Of a stretch of DNA of 64,000 nt, positions 53,531 to 64,000 are shown piece after piece. Source of the stretch: Sapria himalayana (lineage: Eukaryota > Streptophyta > Magnoliopsida > Malpighiales > Rafflesiaceae); contig JAREIK010018625.1 of NCBI GenBank assembly GCA_029783825.1, positions 1 to 64,000 on the forward strand, read 5' to 3'. The stretch's first letter is position 1; every line of letters starts with the position of its first letter. The notes beneath the pieces were generated by a model that ran no database searches, was not told where the DNA came from, and worked only from the letters and a program-made list of their open reading frames with translations. The translations under genes were made by a program, and so were the position numbers.

Positions 53531-54875
53531 GAAGAATTAATATTTAGTAGTATTTTTTGCTTTGCTTCTAAATCATTTTAGGTTTTGTAATTAAATTTTA
53601 ATTGATATTTATCTTATTAATAATAGATTATTAATTTATTTTTTGATCATTATTAGAATATTTATCAATAAAATTGTTTATATTGAATTTACATGATATA
53701 TAATTATAAAGATTATTATAACTAAATATTATATTTACATTGAAAATAATTTAAAAATTATTATATTTTTAATGGTTATCATCTTTGAAAATGAGATAAA
53801 ATCACAAAAATAAAATTTTTTGTTATTTTATTGTTTATATAAAACCTATCAACTACTAAATGCCTGAACGCTTAAATCATTAAACTCTTATACCCCAAAA
53901 CCCCAAAACACTTAAATACTTAAATAATTTAACCATCTTTAAAGGTTTAAGTATTTATAAATAATATATAAATATCTATCAATAAATAATAGTTTATTAA
54001 TTTATTTTTTTATCATTATTATATTTATATTTATACTTAGTTTATTAATATCTATCAATAAAATTGTTTATTTTTAATTTACATGATATATAATTATTAA
54101 GTTTATTATAACTAAATATTGTATTCACATTTGAAAAAAATTTAAAAATTATTATATTTATAAAGGTTATAACCTTCAAAATTAATAAAAAATTTGAAAA
54201 ATAATTTTTTTGTTATTTCATTATTTAAATAAAACATATAAACTACTAAATGCCTAAACACTTAAATCAATATACTCCTAAACTCCTAAATACTTAAACC
54301 ATTAAACTGGTATACCCTAAATAATTAATCATAAATCTCATTTTTATTTGTATTCATTATAATTTCAATATCCATTTTAATTATTTATTAGTTTATTTTT
54401 ATAGAAATATTAATTGCAAATTAAAATTATGAATGAGAGAAATATAATGTTAATAATTTATCTTCAATAAAAAAATTTATAAGCTTATAAAAAGAATCAA
54501 AAATTTTAAAATAAAAAATTATTATTTAGTAATATATTTTACTTTGATTTTGAATCGTTTTAGGTTTTGCAAATATATTTTAATTAATATCTATCTTATT
54601 AATAATAGTTTATTAATCTATTTTATGATCAGTATTATAATATCTATCAATAAAATTATTTATATTGAATTTACATGATATTTAATTTTTATGATTATTA
54701 TAATTAAATATTGTATTAACATTTGAAAAAAATTAAAAATTATAAAATTTTCAATGGTTATAACCTTGAAAATGAGAACAAATCATAAAAATAATTTTTT
54801 TGTTATTTAATTATTTAAATAAAACCTATAAACCACAAAATACCAAAATACTTAAATTACTAAACTCCTAAACTC
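53531..54875 (-). repeat. AT-rich satellite array, minus orientation (block 5b)
   Basis: Two and a half minus-strand monomers, mirror image of 43,455 to about 44,770 in the left arm, including the fusion monomer at 53,930-54,050. No gene is seen. Confidence 0.88.
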
Positions 54876-56129
54876 TGATACTTCTGCACCACACACACAT
54901 AGCGACGGACAACAATACACATGTGCACATATTCTTGTCCATTTTGGTGTAGCATTTAGAGGGGCCAACAAGTCCTGGAAGCAGCCAGAAGTATGGGCGA
55001 CCAGCTTGTAGAGGGCCCCACTAGCAAGCAGGGATGATAACATTCAGACAACTGATGAGACTGAGCAAAGTGGTCGGGAGTAAACCCAGGAGTAACTAGG
55101 AGTGGGTCCCACTAGCATAGAGGGCCACCCAACCATCGCCCAACAAGAGTAGTGAGTAATCCATGTTTAATTGGAGAGCCAGCAAAATCTGAAGCATCGC
55201 CAAGTAGGGCTAGTAAGAAATGGAGCTAGACCAGCCACATGGGAGCGAAAGATTCAAACTTGTAGTTTATGTGTTTAGTCTTATTTGAATTTTGGACTTT
55301 GTATGCACCATGTACTTGTAGAGATGGATCATGACATACTCACACACACAATCTTGTTTGTTCTCTATGTAGCATGCAATGAGGGCAACTGGACCCATGA
55401 GTATCTCTAAGTGGGGCCCAATAATGCATTTTGTAAATAAATATTAGGCGATGCTACATTCACGAGAGCAGAAGACCAATCTTTATAGCATTTTGTAATT
55501 TTACTTGTATTCTAGCTTGGTTGTACGCGTAGAAAATTAGACTATGAGATGGACCTCATCACACATGAACACCGATGCATGCGTATGTTTTGATATTTTG
55601 TCGGTGCAACATATAGCCACTTCGTGGAGCTCGAGAAGGAAGCATTCTAACCCAAGAGATAGTCTTTTGAGGATCATTGGAGCAAAAGAATGTGGAATTC
55701 AGAGGTGAGAATGAATTAACAAAGAGCCATAGATATGGACTTGTGGATTTATGGGTATTCAATTATACATGTATTCCATTGCATAGCAATGACATAGGCA
55801 AACGCTTGATGCTGCATGCCACACACATGCACAATCTTATATTTGCATAGTTTTAATATGGTGCATCATTCAGGTTACTCCAAAAGGCTTGGACGAATCC
55901 TAATGGAAAGGACGTAGTGCGCATAATGGCTCAATGCCAGCTCTGAAGTCTGGGAATGCTAGTTGATTTTAGTTGTATTTGTACACTTGAAATTATTAGG
56001 AATTATGTTTTTTTATGTATTTTATGCATAGAATCATTAAGGGGCATAGGATTTGGTGGGCTGGCCTTAATTAGTTAGCGTTTAGGCTCTTGTATGTTGT
56101 GTGCCTAAATGATAAATAAAGTGTTTATT

Positions 56130-56155
<26 letters not shown>
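54876..56155 (+). pseudogene. retrocopy-like segment with poly(A) end (right copy)
   Basis: The plus strand ends 'gtgcctaaatgataaataaag' (AATAAA at about 56,115), then 'tgtttattttcc' and an A-rich run of about 20 bases (56,135-56,155). A transcript 3' end is the simplest reading. After the A-run come CCCTAAA-like words rather than satellite, and 'cctaaact' stands on both sides of the segment (near 54,867 and 56,161), but in telomere-like sequence that is weak evidence for a target duplication. Function unknown; no intact reading frame. Confidence 0.5.
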
Positions 56156-56160
<5 letters not shown>

Positions 56161-57346
56161 CCCTAAACTTTATATCCTAAACCTTAAACCATAAACTATA
56201 ACCCTAATCCATAAACCCTAACTCCTAATCTCATGTTTTGCACTTTTATAATCAAATGATTAAGTGTTAAATTTAAATTGAAATTCACAACTTTTAGGAA
56301 TGTCACAGATTTATCTTTTTGTATATGTAACACAAAGTCATGACTCAAGGGGTGAGTCATGGATTCAGTCTCTTTCTTGCTTTAGATTATTGTAGTATTA
56401 GCAATCATCATGATTGTATATTTTCTCTTTAGAACCCAAAATCATATCGATGAGAATATGTCATAACTTGTGTCTCTCAATTGAACAAAATTTATGGCAC
56501 TAAGAATGATCATGAATACATATTTAATAACTATAATACTGAGTCACAGTATTGGATATCACCATAGCTTGTGCATTTTATCTTTATATTGCAAAGTCAT
56601 TGCACTAGGAATGATTGTAACTCTGGACATTCCTCAAGAGCAAAAGTGATGACCGTAGAAATAGTTGAAGCTCGAGTACAACTCTTTATAACTTTCTATA
56701 GCTAAAATTCTTGGGATTGTAAATATCACTATGGTTTTTCCCTTTGATTTGTGATCTCAAGTGTCAATATGCAAGACTAATATTTTGAGCAATGATTAAA
56801 ACCTTTTATACATTTGAATATGATTCATTTATACCCTTTTGGGTTTTGTGAGCTTGTATACATAACTCATTTAATATAAAAAAAAGAAATGATACTTTTC
56901 ATATCCATGAGGATATAAAAAAAAGGGCTTAGATATGCCAATAAAATAAATTTTTTGATTCTTGATTTCAAGAGAGCCCATACTTCTTGCCCTACTTAAA
57001 CCACGAAGGGGCTAGTTTGTTCTAATAGACTACAAGGTGGTTTATTTTAGAGGTGAACTATGTTTTAAAAAAATTGCTTTGAGTGTGTGCATGAAAAATA
57101 TTTTAGAAGTAATTACAATAATCAATAAAATAGCATCCTCAACTACTAGCTATTTCAACACGTAGGGGTACAACTTTGGTTTAGTCTGTTAGCATACATG
57201 AGTCAAATTATCTTTGATAGCCCAGTAATTCAACATCAAATATATAAGACATAATAGAGATAAAGTAAAAGCTCCTATTATTTTGGTTAGAGCTTTAGCA
57301 ATCATTCTAGAGTTGAGAGATAAACAAAATAAATTATTTTAATTAT
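54876..57346 (-). repeat. 2.45-kb non-satellite block, right copy of an inverted pair
   Basis: Reverse complement of 40,995-43,454 from end to end, about 90% identical by eye, with scattered substitutions and short indels. Both ends meet the satellite at the same monomer positions as in the left copy ('ctaaactctgatacttctgcacc' inside; 'ataaattattttaattattcag' outside). Internal order on the plus strand: transcript-like part, AATAAA signal, poly(A), degenerate CCCTAAA tract (56,155-56,230), imperfect tandem repeats (about 56,390-56,700) and unique sequence. No protein is called. Confidence 0.85.
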
Positions 57347-60300
57347 TCAGTATAATTTTAATTTTTATTTTATATATTTTTAAGTTTATTTTTATAGAAA
57401 TATTAATTAAAAAATAATTATTAGTGAGACATATCTAATTTAAATTAAACTGGTATATCCTAAATAATAAAGAATAGATCTCATTTTTTTTTCATTTTAA
57501 TTTTAAATATTCAAATTTAATTATTTATTTGTTTATTTTTATATAAATATTTATTACAAAATAAAGTATTAGTTACACAAATATAATTTATATAAATTAT
57601 TTTTAATCAAAATAATATACATAAACTTTTTAAAAGAAAAAAAAAATTTCAAATCAAAAAAACATTTTTATATAGTAATATATTTTGCTTTGCTTCTGAA
57701 TCATTTTAAGTTTTGTAATTATATTATAATTGATATCTATCATATTAATAATAGATTATTATTTTTTTTTTGATCATTTTTATAATATTTATCAATAAAA
57801 TAGTTTATATTGAATTTATATGATATATAAATATAATGAATATTATAACTAAATAATGAATACACTTTTGAAAAAAATTTAAAAATTATTATATTTTCTA
57901 ATATTATAACCTTTGAAAATATCAAAAAATAATAAAAATTTTTTTTTTGTTTTTTTATTTTTTAAATAAAACCTATAAACTACTAAATGCATACATAGTT
58001 AAATAAGTAAACTCCTATACCCCATAATGCCTAAATACAATAACCATTAAACCGATATATAATACATAATAAATAATAAATCTAATTTTTATATCAATTT
58101 ATTATAATTTTAAATATTCATTTTAATTATTTATTAGTTTATTTTTATAGAAATATTTATTACAAAATAAATTATGAGTGCATCAAATATAATTTAAATA
58201 ATTTATTTTTAATGAAAAAATATATATACGCATATAAAAGAAATAAAAAATTAAAAATTTATAATTATTATTCAGTAATATATTTTACTTTAATTTTGAA
58301 TCAATTTGGGTTTTGTAAATATTTTTTAATTAATTTCTATCTTTTTAATAATAATTTAAAAATTTAATTTTTGATTATTATTATAATATCTATCCATAAA
58401 AGTGTTTATATTGAATTTATATGATATATAATTATTAATATTATTATAACTAAAAAATTATATTTACATTCAAAAAATTTTAAATATTATTATTTTTTCA
58501 AAGGTTATAACCTATGAAAATGAGAAAAAATTATAAATTTTTTTTAATTATTTTATTGTTTAAATAAAACCTATAAACCACTAAATTACTAAAAATATAA
58601 ATCGCTATATTTTCAAATGACAAAATATCTAAATACTTAAACCAATAAACTGGTATACATTAATAATAAATTATAAATCTCATTTTAATTTTTATTCAGT
58701 ATAATTTAAAATTTTTATTTTAATTATTTATCATTTTATTTTTATAGAAATATTAAATACAAAATAAATTATTAGTGAGACAGATATAATTAAAATTAAA
58801 CTGGTATACCCTAAATAATAATTAATAAATCTCATTTTATTTCATTATAATTTTAAATATTCATTTTAATTATTTATTTGTTTATTTTTATATAAATATT
58901 AATTACAAAATAAATTATGAGTTAGACAAATATAATTTATATAAATTATTTTTAATCAAAAAATATAGATAAACTTTTTAAAATAAAAAAAAAATTAAAA
59001 ACAAAAAATTATTATATTGTAATATATTTTGCTATGCTTTTGAATTATTTTAGGTTTTGTAATTATATTTTAAATGATATGTATCTTATTAATAATAGAT
59101 TATTTATTTATTTTTTGATCATTTTTTGAATATTTATCAATAAAATTGGTTATATTGAATTTATATGATATATAAATATAATGATTATTATAACTAAATA
59201 TTGTATTCACTTTTGAAAAAAATTTAAAAATTATAATATTTTCAAAGGTTATAACCTTAAAAAATGAAAAAAAATAAAAAAAAAATTTTTGTTATTTCAT
59301 TTTTAAAATAAAACTTATAGATCATTAAATGCTTACTTAAATCAGTAAGCTCATAAATCCCAAAACCCCTAAATACATAAACCATTTAACAGTTATATAC
59401 TACTTAATAAATAATAAATCTCATTTTTATTTCTATTTATTATAATTTTAAATATTCATTTTAATTATTTATAGTTTAATTTTTTAGAAAAATTAATTAC
59501 AAAATAAATTTCTAGTGAGACAAATATTATTTAAATAATTTATTTTTTTAAAAAAAATATATGCTTATAAAAAGAAGGAAAATTTTAAAAATTAACTATT
59601 ATTATTTAGTAATATATTTTGATTTGATTTTGAATCATGTTGTGTTATGTAAATATATTTTAATTAATATTTATATTATTAATAATAGTTTATTAATTTA
59701 ATTTTTGATCATTATTATAATATCTATCATTAAAATTATTTATATTGAATTTATATGATATATAATTAATAAGATTAATATAATCATACATTGTATTCAC
59801 ATTTCAAAAAATTTTATAAATTATTTTATTTTCAAAGATTCTAACCTTTGAAAATCAGAAAAAATCAAAAAATGAATTTTAAATTTTTATTATATAAATA
59901 AAAACTATAAACCACAAAATGCCTAAAAACATAAATTGCTAAACTCCTAAACGACAAAACTCCTAAATAATCAAACCATTAAACCGGTATACTATATATA
60001 ATAAATCATAAATCTCATTTAATTTGTATTCATTATAATTTTAAATATTCATTTTAATTATTTATTAGTTTATTTTTTATAGAAATATCAATAACAAATA
60101 AATAATAAGTGAGACAAATAAAATTTTAATAATTTATTTTTAATAAAAAAAAAGCTTATGTAAAGAAGTAAATATTTAAAAACAAAAAATTATTATTTAG
60201 TAAAATATTTTACTTTGATTTTAAATCATTATATATAGGTTTAGCAATTATATTTTAATTACGATCAATCTTATTAATAATAGTATATTAATTTATTATT

Positions 60301-63300
60301 TGATCATTTTTATAATATCGAAAAATAAAATTATTTATATTCAATTAAAATGACTTATAATTATTAAGTTATTATAACTAAATATTATATTTACATTTGA
60401 AAAAAATTTAAAAATTATTATATTTTCAAAGGTTATAACCTTCAAAAATGAAAAAAATTCACAAAAATAATTTTTTATTATTTTATTATTTAAATAAAAC
60501 TTATAAACCACTAAATGCCTAAACATTTAAATCTCTAGACTCCTAAACCCCCTAAATACTTAAACCATTAACCCTATATAACCAAAAAAATAAATAATAA
60601 ATCTCATTTTTATTTGTATTCATTATAATTTTAAATATTCATTTTAATTTTTTTTAGTTTATTTTTATAAAAATATTAATTACAAAATAAATAATGAGTG
60701 GGACATATATAATTTAAATAAATAATTTTTTATGAAAAAAAATATAAGCTTATAAAAATAAAAAAAATTTCAAAAATTTAAAATTTTACTTAGTAATATA
60801 ATTTACTTTGATTTTCAATTATTTTGGGTTCTGCAAATATATTTTAATTAATATCTGTCTTATTAATAATAGTTTATTAATTTATTTTTTATCTTCAAAA
60901 TATTATATATTAATAAAATTTTTTATATTGAATTTACATCAAATATTATTATTAAGATTATTATAACTAAGTATTGTATTCATATTTTAGAACTATTAAA
61001 AAATTATTATATTTTCAAAGGTTATAACCTTTGAAACACGAAAATTCATAAAAATAATTTTTTTGAAATTTCATTGATTAAATCAAACTTATAAATCAAT
61101 AAATAAAACCTAAATGTGTAAACATATCAATCAATAAATTCATTAACCCCAAAACCACAATAAACATAAACCATTAAATAAGTATACCCTAAATAATAAA
61201 TCATAAATCACATTTTTATTAGTATTCATTATAATTTTATGTATACATTTTAATTATTTATTAGTTTATTTTTATAGAAATATAAATTAAAATTTAAATT
61301 AATAGTTAGACAAATATAATTTAAATAATTTATTTTTCATCAAAAAATATATAAGCTTATAAATGGATACAAAAATTTAAAAAATTAAAATTAATATTTA
61401 GTAAAATATTTCACTTTGATTTTGAACCATTTTAGGTTTTGTAAATATATTTTAAACAATATCTATCTTATTAATAATTGTTTATTAATCTTTTGTATGA
61501 TCAATATTTTAATATATATCAATATAATTGTTTATATTGAATTTACATGATATATAATTATTAAGATTATCATAACTAAATATAGTATTCACATTTAAAA
61601 TAAATTTAAAAATTGTTATAGTTTCAAAGGTTATATCCTTCAAAAATGAGAACAAATAACAAAAAAAAATTTCTATTTTATTTTTTAAATAAAACCTATA
61701 AACTACTAAATGCTTAAACACATAAATCACTAAATTTTTAATTCCCAAAACTCCTAAATATATAATCTTTTAAACCGGTAAATTTTATCTTATTAATAAT
61801 AGTTTTATCTAATATCTATCTTATTAATATATTTTACTTTGATTTTGAATCATTTTAGGTTTTGTAAATAAATTTTATTTAATATCTATCATATTAATAA
61901 TAGTTTATTAATTTATATTATTATCGTCATCATAATGTCTATAAAAAAATTATTTATATTGAATTTACATAAAATATAATTATTTTATTATTATAACATA
62001 ATAATATTTTCATATTTAAAAAAAAATTAAAAATTATTAAGTTTTCAAAGGTTATAACATTTGAAAATAAGAAAAAATAAAAAAATATATTTTTTGCTTT
62101 TAGATTTTTTAAATAAAATCTATAAACCACAAAATTCCTAAATTCTTAATGACTAAACTCCTAAACTCCGAAGCCCATTAATACATTAGTTTTTAAATTA
62201 GTATACTCTAAATAATATATAATAAATCTAATTTTTATTAGTATTTATTATAATTTTAAATATTCAATTTAATTATTTATCAGTTTGTTTTTATAGAAAT
62301 ATTAATTACAAAATAAATTATTAGTGAGACAGATATAATATAAATAATTTATTTTTAATCAAAAAATATAAGATCATAAAAAGAGGCAATATTTTTAAAA
62401 CAAAATATTATTATTTAGTAATTTATTTTAATTTAATTTTGAATAATTTTAGATTTTGAAATTATATTTTAATTTATATCATTCTAATTAATAATAGTTT
62501 ATTAATTTATTTATTGATCATTATTATAATATCTATTAATAATATTATTTATATTGATTTTACATTATATATAATTATCAAAATTATTATAACTAAATAT
62601 TATAATCACATTTAAAAAAAAATTAAAAATTATTATATTTTCAAAGGTTATAACCTTCAAAAATTAGATAAAATCACTTAAGGGATAAACACTTAAATGA
62701 CTAAATATCAAAACACCTAAATACTTAACCCATTAAACCTGTATATCCTGTATAATAAATAATAAATCTCAATTTTATTTGTATACATTATAATTTTAAA
62801 TATTTATTTTACATATTTATTTGTTTATTTTTTTAGAATTATAAATTACAAAATAATTTATGAGGAAGAAAAATATAATTTAAATAATTTATTTTTAATA
62901 ACAAAAATATAAACTTATAAAAAAGCAAAATATCAAAAAAATTAATATTTAGTAATATATACTCTGATTTTGAATAAATTTAGATTATGCAAATATATTT
63001 TAAATAATATCTATCTTATTAATAATAGTTTATTAATTTATTTATTGATCATTATTTTAATATCTAGCAATGTGATTATTTATATTGAATTTAAATGACT
63101 TATATTTATTAATATTATTATAACTAACTATTATATTTACATTTGAAAAAAAATTTAGAAATTTTTATATTTTCAAAGGTTATATAACCTTCAAAAATTA
63201 GAAAAAAAAATAAAAATAAATTTTTTGTTATATTATTGTTTAAATAAACCTTATAGACCACTAAATGCCTAAACACTTAAATTTATAAACTCCTAAACAC

Positions 63301-64000
63301 AAAAGCTCCTAAATACTTAAAACGTTAAACTCGTAAAACTTAAATATAATTTAAATAATTTATTTTTCATCAAAAAAATATAAGCTTATAAAAAGAAGCT
63401 AAAACTAAAAAAACAAAAATTATTATTTGGTAATAAATTTACTTGGATTTTGAATAATTTTAGGTTTTGCAATTATATTTTAATTTATATCTATCATATT
63501 AATAATAGCATATTAATTTATTTTTTGATAATTGATATCATATCTATCAATAAAATTGTTTAGATTTAGTTTATATTATATATAATTATAATGATTCTTA
63601 TTGCTAAATATTGTATTCACATTTTTAAAAAAATTTAAAATTATTATATTTTCAAATCTTATAACCTTTGAAAATGTTAGAAAATATCAAAAATAATTTT
63701 TTGTTATCTCATTATTTAAATAAATCCTATAAACTATTAATTGCCTAAACATTTAAGTCAATAACTCCGAAATCTCAAAAACCATAAATAGATAATCCTT
63801 TTAAACTATCATACCCTAAAAAATAAATAATAAATAATAAATCTAAATATTATTTTTTTTCATTATAATTTAAAATTTTTTTTTAATTATTTATTCATTT
63901 ATTTTTATTAAATATTAATTACAATATAAATTATGAGTTAGACACATAAAATTTATATAAATTATTTTTCATCAAAAAATATAGATAAACTTATAAAATG
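57347..64000 (-). repeat. AT-rich satellite array, minus orientation (block 5c)
   Basis: About 11 minus-strand monomers, with boxes near 57,990, 58,600, 59,330, 59,940, 60,520, 61,120, 61,720, 62,150, 62,700, 63,290 and 63,760. Up to at least 60,540 they mirror the left arm down to about 38,900, except for two extra monomers at about 57,960-59,300. The open frames at 57,740-57,925, 60,341-60,526 and 61,509-61,748 are satellite-derived and resemble those of other monomers. The array runs off the end of the window. Confidence 0.87.
60024..60032. other. empty site corresponding to the SINE insertion
   Basis: Minus strand TGAATACAA occurs once here, in 'ataatgaatacaaattaaatgag', in the right-arm monomer that mirrors 39,420-39,720 (shared neighbours: 'ttaaaccggtatac' and 'tcctaaataatcaaaccatt'). 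It shows the pre-insertion state and confirms the SINE ends. Confidence 0.88.

Noticed and set aside
40995..57346. The two 2.45-kb copies as long terminal repeats of one LTR retrotransposon
   Set aside because: The copies are inverted, not direct, lack TG...CA ends, and enclose satellite rather than gag/pol sequence.
1..64000. CRISPR array or prokaryotic origin
   Set aside because: The repeats are ~595-bp monomers with no short-repeat/spacer pattern, and no prokaryotic genes are present; hAT and SINE insertions point to a plant nucleus.

Overview
This window looks like heterochromatic, repeat-filled nuclear DNA of a flowering plant. Evidence for a plant: a plant-type hAT transposon with an 8-bp target duplication, a tRNA-derived SINE, motifs resembling the plant telomere repeat TTTAGGG inside the satellite, and an insert that resembles plant organellar DNA. 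I see no intact protein-coding gene whose function I can name. The species cannot be told from the sequence.

Layout. About 80% of the window is one extremely AT-rich satellite with a monomer of about 590-600 bp (two 60-base lines I counted held 5% and 18% G+C). Monomers fall into recognisable subtypes that recur in partly fixed order, so the array has a higher-order structure. Array orientation flips four times: minus up to about 1,010, plus to about 14,606, minus to about 27,440, plus to about 50,831, then minus to the end. Nearly every monomer carries a palindrome built on AAAGGTTATAACCTTT, a HindIII-centred dyad (TATAAGCTTATA or a variant) and a block of degenerate TTTAGGG-like words.

Insertions in the array. 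(1) 16,363-20,085: a 3.7-kb hAT element with terminal inverted repeats and an 8-bp target duplication (7/8 match). Its minus-strand transposase is dead: two in-frame TAA codons, another upstream TAA, and at least three frameshifts. (2) 32,679-33,092: a 414-bp piece of a related transposase, without ends, sharing two of those TAA codons. (3) 39,460-39,645: a tRNA-derived SINE with a 9-bp target duplication. (4) 40,995-43,454 and 54,876-57,346: two inverted copies of a 2.45-kb non-satellite block. (5) 51,576-53,530: a roughly 2-kb GC-richer insert resembling plant mitochondrial DNA.

History readable from the window. The two 2.45-kb blocks and their satellite flanks match in mirror image, including private features of single monomers, so they come from one inverted duplication of at least 5-6 kb and not from two insertions. 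The SINE lies only in the left arm, with an empty site at 60,024-60,032 in the right arm. The organelle-like DNA lies only in the right arm, with an uninterrupted counterpart near 44,770-44,790. Both therefore probably post-date the duplication. The window is best read as a satellite array evolving by unequal exchange, inversion and break repair, not as a set of cooperating genes.
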